From the NCBI GenBank assembly GCA_022615255.1, contig JAKEHC010000081.1:1-7241 (forward strand): a stretch of DNA of 7,241 nt. Direction: 5' to 3'. A model generated the notes under the pieces. That model ran no database searches. It was not told the DNA's origin and was given only the letters and a program-made list of their open reading frames with translations. The stretch's first letter is position 1. Every line of letters starts with the position of its first letter. The stretch comes from Candidatus Dadabacteria bacterium (GTDB lineage: Bacteria > Desulfobacterota_D > UBA1144 > Nemesobacterales > CSP1-2). A program made the translations under genes and the position numbers. Shown here piece by piece: positions 1 to 5,644 of the stretch.

Positions 1-1
1 A

Positions 2-346
2 AATATGACTAGAGAAATGATGCAAAAAGAGATGGGAGAGGTTTCAGAGATAGCAACCTCTCTTAGAGAAGCGCTCGGACATGAAATCGAGAGAGAGAAG
101 TTCACAGCTGATTTGATTGGCGAGCTTGAGGTCTGGTATCAAGAATTTTTGCAAGTAGGAAAGTCCCGGATTATAAATGAATGGATGAAAAGGTGGGGAG
201 CAATTAACCGCAGGGTGCTGGTCAGGTTTGATGGAAGGGAGATTGAAGGAATCGCTTCCGGAATTGATGAAAACGGGTATTTACTTGTAAAAAAGAATGA
301 TGGAACTATGGAGAGGATAATAGCAGGGGATGTGATTCTTTTGTAA
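2..346 (+). CDS. birA: Biotin--[acetyl-CoA-carboxylase] ligase, C-terminal part (partial at 5' end)
   Basis: This is the 3' end of a biotin-protein ligase gene. The frame is open from base 2, and the ATG at base 5 is an internal Met, not the start. The enzyme makes biotinyl-AMP from biotin and ATP and attaches biotin to a lysine of the acetyl-CoA carboxylase carrier protein in the cytoplasm. About 114 residues are visible. The ATSLR segment at residues 18-22 (counting from the base-5 Met) and the ELEVWYQEF helix match the end of the catalytic domain. The last 50 residues form the SH3-like C-terminal domain, with the pattern RRVLVRFDGREIEGIASGID, then GYLLVKK, then the final AGDVILL. The upstream part is outside the window, so it cannot be told whether an N-terminal DNA-binding (repressor) domain is present. 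The ending is normal, with no frameshift. Family assignment is confident; the gene symbol follows from it. Confidence 0.88.
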   Translation, partial: NMTREMMQKEMGEVSEIATSLREALGHEIEREKFTADLIGELEVWYQEFLQVGKSRIINEWMKRWGAINRRVLVRFDGREIEGIASGIDENGYLLVKKNDGTMERIIAGDVILL

Positions 347-403
347 TTTGGAAAGTAAGATACCTTGTAATGATTTATTGGTGCTATTTGCTCTTGATAG
401 TGG

Positions 404-409
404 TATAAC
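404..409 (+). promoter_or_regulatory. Possible extended -10 box upstream of the VOC gene
   Basis: TATAAC preceded by TGG gives an extended -10 (TGnTATAAC) 76 bases before the VOC start. No good -35 lies at 16-18 bases; the nearest, TTGGTG at 378-383, is 20 bases away. The 139-base gap after birA suggests the VOC gene has its own promoter, but this assignment is weak. Confidence 0.25.
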
Positions 410-485
410 AGAGGATAAGTTGATCGATTGCAACTTGGTAAAATTCTATTAGTTAGATTAGGTCATTAAGGGGGTTAAAAGTGAA

Positions 486-902
486 ATGATAACGGATACC
501 TTAATTAAAGGTGTAGACCATGTTGCTATTGTCGTCGGAAATATGGATAGATCCATAAAGTTTTACAACGAGATTCTGGGACTTAAGATACATCACGATG
601 GAAGAAAAGAAGGGGGTAGTAAAAAATCTTTTCTGGGCAGCCGATCAGAGACTTTAGTCGCTTTAACAGAGGATGAAAATCGAGGTAAATCGGGTGCTCA
701 ATTTGTTGAAGGTGTAGCGCATATAGCCTTTAGTGTAGATGATGTAGAGAAAGCAAGCAAGCTTCTTAGAGAGAAAGGGGTTGAGTTTATAGAGGAAAAA
801 ATGGATAAAGATGGGAAGAGAAAATCCTACCACTTCTTTGACCCGGATGGGCTTGAATTAGAAATTTATGGTAAAACTGGACAGATAATACCTCCGTATT
901 AG
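486..902 (+). CDS. VOC-superfamily metalloprotein (glyoxalase / fosfomycin-resistance-like fold)
   Basis: A 138-residue protein with two tandem beta-alpha-beta-beta-beta modules of the vicinal oxygen chelate fold, roughly residues 8-62 and 76-128. Three likely divalent-metal ligands sit where the fold needs them: His12 (in VDHVAI), His79 (in VAHIAF) and Glu126 (in LELEIYG). DPDG at 119-122 precedes the last strand, as in glyoxalase I, dioxygenase and FosA/FosX relatives. Members are cytoplasmic dimers acting on glutathione adducts, epoxides, catechols or acyl-CoA epimers; the substrate cannot be told from sequence. An AAGGGGG at 468-474 is the likely ribosome site, 11 bases from ATG 486, a little long. 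The GTG at 481 is in another frame. It stands alone after birA and converges with a minus-strand gene. The length is typical of single-domain members. Fold confident, function open. Confidence 0.87.
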   Translation: MITDTLIKGVDHVAIVVGNMDRSIKFYNEILGLKIHHDGRKEGGSKKSFLGSRSETLVALTEDENRGKSGAQFVEGVAHIAFSVDDVEKASKLLREKGVEFIEEKMDKDGKRKSYHFFDPDGLELEIYGKTGQIIPPY

Positions 903-1008
903 AAAATATTGGGTTTAGATCGAAGCTATAGGATACCCTAGATTTAGATTTTTTAAGTTAGCATAACTCCGATATGCACAAAATCAGAAAATGTGAGATC
1001 AAGAAAGA

Positions 1009-1347
1009 TCAGTTTTTGAATCCATTTAATATACTTGCCATTTCATCTTTAATGCTATGCATTAGCTCTGACCATTTACGTATTGTCGAAATATCGTTTG
1101 TTGGAAGGGTCTTTTTAATTAAAATTCCTGAATTTGTTAGCTCGACTTGAAAGTTATCATAATCACCCCTTAGCAGATTCCCAAATTTATGAATTGCCTT
1201 AATGCTTTCTCCTTCTTTTCCATCGAATCTTGAGACTAAAGTAACCTCTTCATCAAATCCCTTAAATACTACGTTCCATAGAGTTGCACTCGACTCTAAG
1301 CCGAAGGAGAGATCAACTGAATCCAACATTGGTTTTACCTTATCCAT
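1009..1347 (-). CDS. Hypothetical protein, about 106-112 residues
   Basis: I do not recognise this protein. It is soluble, with no signal peptide or membrane segment. The first two thirds alternate polar and hydrophobic residues like beta strands (for example WNVVFKGF and EVTLVSRFDG). A proline-marked turn follows, and a C-terminal amphipathic helix runs from about residue 86 to 110. Two starts are possible. ATG 1347 has no nearby ribosome site. ATG 1329 (residue 7) has AAGG eight bases upstream, so the 106-residue form may be the true one. A TGA at 1363-1365 bars any longer product. It is the last of four minus-strand genes, 116 bases or more after the small lipoprotein gene, so it may be transcribed separately. 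An ORF on the opposite strand (1202-1402) overlaps it but has a less protein-like composition. Confidence 0.62.
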   Translation of the reverse strand: MDKVKPMLDSVDLSFGLESSATLWNVVFKGFDEEVTLVSRFDGKEGESIKAIHKFGNLLRGDYDNFQVELTNSGILIKKTLPTNDISTIRKWSELMHSIKDEMASILNGFKN

Positions 1348-1391
1348 AGCTAAAGTAGAAGATCAGGTTCTAATCCTCTTAGAGAAATACC

Positions 1392-1420
1392 ATTGTATAT
1401 AAAAGAAACTGTATCTTTAA
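1392..1420 (-). promoter_or_regulatory. Possible promoter for the small hypothetical gene
   Basis: On the minus strand TACAAT (1397-1392) matches the -10 consensus at five of six bases, and TTAAAG (1420-1415) lies exactly 17 bases upstream as a poor -35. It would give a leader of about 40-60 bases before the start at 1347 or 1329. The spacing is good but the -35 is weak. Confidence 0.28.
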
Positions 1421-1463
1421 AATAACCCCTGTTCTGGGAGCCTGCTCTCTTTAGGCAAGGTTT

Positions 1464-1610
1464 TTAAAGTAAGCTTCCTACAACATGATTCGTGTTCATT
1501 GTAGTGTTGTTTCTTGTTTGGTCTGCGGTATCTTTGGGAGCGTGTTTACAACAGGATTGAGCAAGCAGGAATGCGAGAATCAATGACACCGCTAGTATTG
1601 CTTTCTTCAT
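1464..1610 (-). CDS. Small lipoprotein-like exported peptide, 48 residues
   Basis: A short gene with a full set of signals. GGAGG (1622-1618) stands seven bases before ATG 1610, and the frame runs 48 codons to TAA. The product begins MKKAILAVSLILAFLLAQSC, a classic lipoprotein-type signal: two lysines, a hydrophobic core at residues 5-17, then Cys20 and Cys21. The -3 to -1 residues Ala-Gln-Ser before Cys20 are an imperfect lipobox, with Gln at -2. The remaining 28 residues are polar, rich in Asn and Thr, and probably unfolded. If lipidated at Cys20, the +2 Cys and +3 Lys give no inner-membrane (Asp +2) retention signal. It lies 57 bases after the TPR gene on the same strand, so it probably belongs to that transcription unit. 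Function unknown; small lipoproteins of the entericidin kind are a loose comparison only. It is easily missed because of its length. Confidence 0.72.
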   Translation of the reverse strand: MKKAILAVSLILAFLLAQSCCKHAPKDTADQTRNNTTMNTNHVVGSLL

Positions 1611-1667
1611 TTATAAACCTCCATATTTTTTCTTTTTACGAAAAAAGTTTATATAAATTGTCAACAA

Positions 1668-2699
1668 TTACAACTGACCATTTAAATTTTCAATACTCTT
1701 CTTTGCTCTCGTTGTGAATTGTGTATACGCTTCTTGCTCTGATGTTAGTTTTAAAAAAGTCCTGTAGTTTTCTATTGCCTCTCTGGGGCTATTTGAGAGC
1801 TCTAAAGCATGCGCAAGGTAGTAGTAAGCCTCGGGATTATTTGGATTGATTAAGATCGCTTTTTTCAGTTGAGCAATAGCGTCTTGATATCTATTCATGT
1901 ATGAAAACGTTATACCGAGGTTCATATATCCCGCCGAATAACTTGGGTCGAGCTGAATTGCCTTTTGGTACTCAGCTACAGCATCGCCAAGATAGTTTTG
2001 AGTCCTAAGCGAAGTTCCAAGGAAGTTGTGCAGCTGAGGTGAGTCAGCAAGTTCAACTGCTTTCTTAAAATGCTCAGTTGCCCTTGCGTAATTACGCTTC
2101 TTAAAAAGGTAGGCTTTTCCTAAATCAAGGTGAGCCATGACGAGCTTGGGGTCTAACTCTAGTGCCTTTGCAATTAGCGGGTTATCTGGGTCTCTCCCAG
2201 AGGCAGCCCAAAGTATATAATATGCTTCTGCGTCGTTAGGATCCCTCGTAATTAAACGGTTTGCTGTGGCTTCTGCATCCTTTGATCGCTTTAGATGAAG
2301 GTAATTTAAAGCCAGGGCTCGCTGTGTCTCTTTTGTATTTGCGCCGTACTTTAGGGCTTTTAGCATATTTTCATAAGACTTGTTATAGAATTCCTCGTAG
2401 TCTTCTTTTACCTCCATTTTATAAAAACCGATAAAGGAATAAAGCTCTCCAAGGCCTGCGTAAGCAGGGGCGAACTTTGGGTCTGCTTTAATCGCCTCAT
2501 TGAAGTACACTACTGCGTCTTCAAATCCTTTAGGTGTAAATTGGAGATATGATATTCTCCCTTTCTCATAGAGGGGAGCTGCGCTTGAATTTTGCAGTTG
2601 GGATATATCTTCTTTGGATTTGGCTAAATCCTCAGTTCCTAAGACAAGCACTGAAATAAATAAAAGCGTATATAGAGTGGATATCTTTTTTCCTTTCAT
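1668..2699 (-). CDS. Exported tetratricopeptide-repeat (TPR) protein
   Basis: A 343-residue protein that is almost entirely TPR helical repeats behind an N-terminal export or anchor segment. Residues 1-5 are basic and 8-21 hydrophobic. There is no lipobox Cys and no clear AxA site, so it may be either secreted to the periplasm or anchored in the inner membrane. About eight TPR units follow, near 42-74, 77-115, 121-153, 157-184 (short), 187-217, 221-252, 256-286 and 291-318. They carry the usual small residues and the closing Asp-Pro or Asn-Pro, such as AIQLDP and AILINP. TPRs bind peptides or scaffold complexes; no catalytic domain is present. AAGGAGG (2715-2709) lies nine bases before ATG 2699. 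It sits 46 bases after a lipoprotein gene on the same strand, so a shared envelope function is likely. Its partner is not evident from sequence. Confidence 0.9.
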   Translation of the reverse strand: MKGKKISTLYTLLFISVLVLGTEDLAKSKEDISQLQNSSAAPLYEKGRISYLQFTPKGFEDAVVYFNEAIKADPKFAPAYAGLGELYSFIGFYKMEVKEDYEEFYNKSYENMLKALKYGANTKETQRALALNYLHLKRSKDAEATANRLITRDPNDAEAYYILWAASGRDPDNPLIAKALELDPKLVMAHLDLGKAYLFKKRNYARATEHFKKAVELADSPQLHNFLGTSLRTQNYLGDAVAEYQKAIQLDPSYSAGYMNLGITFSYMNRYQDAIAQLKKAILINPNNPEAYYYLAHALELSNSPREAIENYRTFLKLTSEQEAYTQFTTRAKKSIENLNGQL

Positions 2700-2745
2700 T
2701 CTTCAAAACCTCCTTTATACTATTTACATGAATTTAAACCTATTA

Positions 2746-3291
2746 TCAATAATTTTGAGAGATAAATTTTACTGTTTCTTTAGCTATGGCTTCATAAACC
2801 CCTTCAGTAATATACCCGCTTTTCAGAAATCCTATTGTGCTTAAGCCGCTTACTTCCCCGCTTGTGAGTTCATTGCCCGTTGCCTTGTCTAAAAGCCATA
2901 TGTGGACTGTGAGAGATGCCTCTCCGAATTTTAATGCTCCACCCTCTTTCTTAAAGCTTTTTCCCGATTCATATCCCACTATCTCACCTACTAACACAAG
3001 GGTTAGCTCTTGAGGTATGTTTTCAATTGAACCACGCTCTATTTCCTGAAAGCCGACGTTCTTAGAAATAAGCTGCTTTGTTACCTCGTCCGGAATCCTA
3101 GTCAGAGCAGCATTTGGAACATTTGGGATCTCCGTCTCAAGGTCTGGAATCTCAATCGCCTTATATTTACCAAGCTTTGGGTTTTGTGGATTAAAGAAAG
3201 AGGTCATCTTTAGAGAGCCGCATCCGGTAATTGACAAAAGAAGTAGAAACAAAATAGAGAGAGAAGAACCTATGAATTGGTTTTTATTCAT
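2746..3291 (-). CDS. Outer-membrane lipoprotein, DUF4410-like
   Basis: A 181-residue lipoprotein. The signal peptide (MNKNQ then a hydrophobic stretch at 7-20) ends in a canonical lipobox Ile-Thr-Gly-Cys at 21-24. Gly25 and Ser26 after the Cys favour sorting to the outer membrane. The mature part has a recurring pattern: LTLVLVGEIVGYESG at 96-110, a strand of GEASLTVHIWLLDKATGNEL at 123-142, then GEVSG, and a C-terminal helix ending VKFISQNY. This arrangement (strand, Gly-rich loop, a D..TG turn, C-terminal amphipathic helix) resembles DUF4410 lipoproteins, whose role is unknown. The family call is from memory of the pattern and is moderate. AAGGGG (3303-3298) lies six bases before ATG 3291. 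It is the first gene of a minus-strand run with the TPR gene and the small lipoprotein, and divergent from the glycosyltransferase. Confidence 0.88.
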   Translation of the reverse strand: MNKNQFIGSSLSILFLLLLSITGCGSLKMTSFFNPQNPKLGKYKAIEIPDLETEIPNVPNAALTRIPDEVTKQLISKNVGFQEIERGSIENIPQELTLVLVGEIVGYESGKSFKKEGGALKFGEASLTVHIWLLDKATGNELTSGEVSGLSTIGFLKSGYITEGVYEAIAKETVKFISQNY

Positions 3292-3348
3292 CGTTTTCCC
3301 CTTAGCGTAGTGTGGATGTCATGAACCATTGGAATTAAGTAACTTGGG

Positions 3349-3354
3349 ATTATA
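3349..3354 (-). promoter_or_regulatory. Probable -10 box of the lipoprotein-TPR transcription unit
   Basis: The sequence ATTATAAT at 3349-3356 is its own reverse complement, so it offers TATAAT on both strands. Read leftward it would start transcription near 3342, about 50 bases before the lipoprotein ATG. No convincing -35 is seen at 16-18 bases (TGTTAA is closest). Confidence 0.35.
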
Positions 3355-3371
3355 ATTTAACCGTTATTAAA

Positions 3372-3402
3372 TTAACATACAATTTACCATTTTTGTTATA
3401 AT
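3372..3402 (+). promoter_or_regulatory. Promoter for the glycosyltransferase gene
   Basis: A perfect TATAAT at 3397-3402 is preceded by TGT, making an extended -10 (TGnTATAAT). TTAACA at 3372-3377 matches the -35 at five of six bases with a 19-base spacer, long but tolerable with an extended -10. Transcription would begin near 3409, leaving a leader of only about 23 bases. A second rightward candidate lies upstream: TTGGAA (3329-3334), 16 bases, TATAAT (3351-3356). Confidence 0.5.
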
Positions 3403-3431
3403 TTATTTGGATAGGCGAATCATAATCTTAG

Positions 3432-4571
3432 ATGAACTTAAAGATAAATAGCTTGAAGAAGATTGACGGTGTTTTTGGGAGACTCGCCTGTTTAGTCGCA
3501 AAGGCTTCCGTAAAACCAAGGAAGGATCCTGATTTTATCCCCAAGGCATCTTCTGAGAAGATAAAAATCCTTGTAATTCGACCAGGTGGTATTGGAGATG
3601 CCGCGCTTCTTTATCCTGCTTTAAGGGTGTTGAGAGAATTTTTTAAAAATGCCCAAGTAGATCTTTTGGCTGAGAAAAGAAATGCTGGGGTATTAATGAG
3701 TTGTCCATATGTCGACAGGGTGTTTCTGTATGACTTCAGACCACCGATAGACCTTTTTAAGGCAGTTCGGACAAACTACGATATAGTGATTGATACGGAG
3801 CAATGGCACAGGTTAAGCGCCGTATTTTCATATTTGACTAAGGCGCCGATAAGAGTGGGGTTCTCAACGAATGAAAGAGGAGGGCTCTTTTCTCATCCTG
3901 TTTCATATAGCCACGACGATTATGAGGTTAGGAGCTTCTTCAACCTGGTATCAGCTATAACAGGAGAAAAATACGATTTTGATGAAAATGAACCGTTCAT
4001 TAACCTTGACTTGGGTCTCATTTCTAAAATGGAGCCTAAGGTTATGGGATTTAGAAAAGGGCGGCGCGCCCTTATAGGTGTATTCTCCGGAGCAACGATC
4101 CCGGAAAGAAGGTGGGGAATTGTTAATTTCGCTCAAGTTTCAAAAAGATTATCTCGTGAAGGTATAGGAACAGTGGTCGTCGGTGGCAGTTCAGAGGTGA
4201 AGGATTCAGAAACGTTCGAAGCGATTGCTGGGGAAGATAATGTCCTTAATTTAGCTGGGAAAACGTCTCTTCTAGAAACTGCAGCAATAATCTCCAAACT
4301 TGATTTATTCTTATCAGGCGACACTGGGATCATGCATATCGCTTACGGCGTAGGAACCCCAACGGTATCACTATTTGGTGCAGGGATTCAAAAGAAATGG
4401 GCGCCTATCGGTAGCCATCACGTAGTGATAAACAAAAACCTATTTTGTAGTCCATGTACGAGGTTCGGATACACCCCTAAGTGTCCCTATGAAATCAAAT
4501 GCCTCAAGGATATAACTATAAATGAGGTAAAGGATTCAGCATTGAGGCTTCTATCTCAATTGAGCAAGTGA
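3432..4571 (+). CDS. Glycosyltransferase family 9 (heptosyltransferase-like) protein
   Basis: A 379-residue GT-B enzyme of CAZy family GT9, the family that adds heptose or related sugars from ADP-heptose to the inner core of lipopolysaccharide at the cytoplasmic face of the inner membrane. Key segments: VIRPGGIGD at 48-56, where Asp56 matches the catalytic Asp of WaaC; ERRWG at 225-229, where WaaC-type enzymes carry a phosphate-contacting Lys and this protein has Arg; LAGKTSLLE at 274-282; and SGDTGIMHIAYGVGTP at 295-310, the nucleotide-sugar loop with Asp297. The Cys pattern C339-x2-C342-x8-C351-x5-C357 near the end is common in GT9. An extra 43 residues precede the first strand, longer than WaaC/WaaF. 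A TAG directly before ATG 3432 fixes the earliest start; the ribosome site is poor. It stands alone, so acceptor and donor are unproven. Confidence 0.9.
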   Translation: MNLKINSLKKIDGVFGRLACLVAKASVKPRKDPDFIPKASSEKIKILVIRPGGIGDAALLYPALRVLREFFKNAQVDLLAEKRNAGVLMSCPYVDRVFLYDFRPPIDLFKAVRTNYDIVIDTEQWHRLSAVFSYLTKAPIRVGFSTNERGGLFSHPVSYSHDDYEVRSFFNLVSAITGEKYDFDENEPFINLDLGLISKMEPKVMGFRKGRRALIGVFSGATIPERRWGIVNFAQVSKRLSREGIGTVVVGGSSEVKDSETFEAIAGEDNVLNLAGKTSLLETAAIISKLDLFLSGDTGIMHIAYGVGTPTVSLFGAGIQKKWAPIGSHHVVINKNLFCSPCTRFGYTPKCPYEIKCLKDITINEVKDSALRLLSQLSK

Positions 4572-4618
4572 ATTGACCAAGAGCGCGTTACTCTTTAAAA
4601 CAATGTAGCAGTATTTAG

Positions 4619-5503
4619 CTATACACCTTTTTCTTCAAGCCCTACCGGAAGCTCGCCGTAGTAAGGAGAGTTCTTATCCTCATAAAGGGCTTTTATGTGC
4701 TCTTTCGGCATATCAGGAAGATCCTCTGTAAATCCAAACATCCTACAGATACTTTGCACCTCTTCATCTCTTCCTGGAAGCGGGTCCATGGGCTGAATCA
4801 GCCTTCTCTTTTTTAGTTCTTCTTTAACCGCGGGGTCTTCTTTTAGTGGGTTTCCGTATTCGTTCAAGTGAAATAACCTGTCAAAACGCTTTCTCGGTCT
4901 TTGTCCAGGGGATTCTGCAGCATATCCTACAGCCATAAGCCATATTGGGACTACGTTCTCCGGTACCCCTAATACCATTGGAAACTCAGCGGGCTTTCTC
5001 CCGGTTGCGAGAAGGCAGCACCCAAGCCCAAGCTCAGTTGCTACAAGAAAAGCATTAGCTATAGCCTGTCCTGCCTCAATCCTGAGTAGTGCCTCAGTCC
5101 TTTCACGCGGAAAGCTCATAAGCCGCGGGTAGGTTACCTCCGTAAGTAGCTTGTATGTCCAGCCATGCGCCACGCTTACAGCCCTTGCGGGGAAAAGCAC
5201 TGCAAATGATTGAACTAACTCCTTATACCATGCGTCCAGATTTAACAGCCATGCGATCACAATAGGGGCTTGACGGAGGTGTATCTCATTAAACGGTGAT
5301 GCACATTCTATAATCTTCTCGAATTTGTCCTTTGGATACCTTCTCTTATCAATCACTATTGCCTCAGTTGAGCCGCAATTGCCCTGGCATGATGCATACC
5401 TCGCGGCTTGAAGCATCATCTGAATCTTCCATTCTTCCACAGGCTTCCATGGCTTGAAAAACCTTATACTCCTTCTTGATCCTATCGCTTCCATTAATTC
5501 CAT
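4619..5503 (-). CDS. Nitroreductase-family flavoprotein with long C-terminal extension
   Basis: A 294-residue FMN-dependent nitroreductase-fold protein, cytoplasmic. SRRSIRFF at 9-16 is the FMN-phosphate binding segment. ELGLGCCLL at 157-165 is the conserved flavin-contacting turn, and the arginine-rich stretch at 202-209 leading to HLNEYG at 212-217 is the usual domain end. About 77 more residues follow, and an insert of about 50 residues lies between the third strand and the GLG turn, so it exceeds the usual 170-220 residues. Cys39-x3-Cys43 sits near the flavin site. Start: AAGGAGG (5518-5512) lies eight bases before ATG 5503. A longer reading from TTG 5527 is excluded because that codon falls inside the -10 box. 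Relatives reduce nitroaromatics, quinones or flavins or dehydrogenate substrates; the substrate here is unknown. It is divergent from the aminotransferase gene and convergent with the glycosyltransferase. Confidence 0.9.
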   Translation of the reverse strand: MELMEAIGSRRSIRFFKPWKPVEEWKIQMMLQAARYASCQGNCGSTEAIVIDKRRYPKDKFEKIIECASPFNEIHLRQAPIVIAWLLNLDAWYKELVQSFAVLFPARAVSVAHGWTYKLLTEVTYPRLMSFPRERTEALLRIEAGQAIANAFLVATELGLGCCLLATGRKPAEFPMVLGVPENVVPIWLMAVGYAAESPGQRPRKRFDRLFHLNEYGNPLKEDPAVKEELKKRRLIQPMDPLPGRDEEVQSICRMFGFTEDLPDMPKEHIKALYEDKNSPYYGELPVGLEEKGV

Positions 5504-5526
5504 TTCATTAACCTCCTTTTTTCTCA

Positions 5527-5555
5527 ATTAAAGCAGTATTTCATATTAATGTCAA
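5527..5555 (-). promoter_or_regulatory. Strong sigma70-type promoter of the nitroreductase gene
   Basis: On the minus strand a perfect TTGACA (5555-5550) is followed by exactly 17 bases and TTTAAT (5532-5527), five of six to consensus, preceded by TGC (extended -10). Transcription would begin near 5520, just before the AAGGAGG site. This is the best promoter in the window, and it fixes the gene start at 5503. Confidence 0.75.
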
Positions 5556-5581
5556 TGTTTAAGCTGAACCCTTCGAATAAT

Positions 5582-5611
5582 TTCAAATATTTTTTAAAAT
5601 ATTACTATAAG
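5582..5611 (+). promoter_or_regulatory. Possible promoter of the aminotransferase gene with an AT palindrome in the spacer
   Basis: TATAAG at 5606-5611 with TTCAAA at 5582-5587 and an 18-base spacer is a reasonable promoter, starting near 5618. An 8-base perfect inverted repeat, AATATTTT-TT-AAAATATT (5586-5603), fills the spacer. It could be an operator, but consists only of A and T and may be chance. Confidence 0.38.
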
Positions 5612-5644
5612 AAATAAGCCAAATCTGTTATGAGGGAGAATTAT

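Noticed and set aside
5..346. ATG at base 5 as the start of a 113-residue protein
   Set aside because: The frame is open to the window edge and the sequence is the interior and C-terminus of biotin-protein ligase, so this Met is internal.
929..1016. Weak hairpins between the VOC gene and the hypothetical gene (TAGG/CCTA with a later T6, and GATC/GATC before a T5)
   Set aside because: Four-pair stems; in the first the T-run is displaced by eight bases. Too weak to call terminators.
1514..1717. Plus-strand 67-residue frame
   Set aside because: It overlaps the small lipoprotein gene and the end of the TPR gene, has no ribosome site and reads as an antisense shadow.
4579..4595. AAGAG/CTCTT hairpin between the convergent glycosyltransferase and nitroreductase genes
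   Set aside because: The stem has only five pairs and no T-run on either side, so a terminator is not supported.
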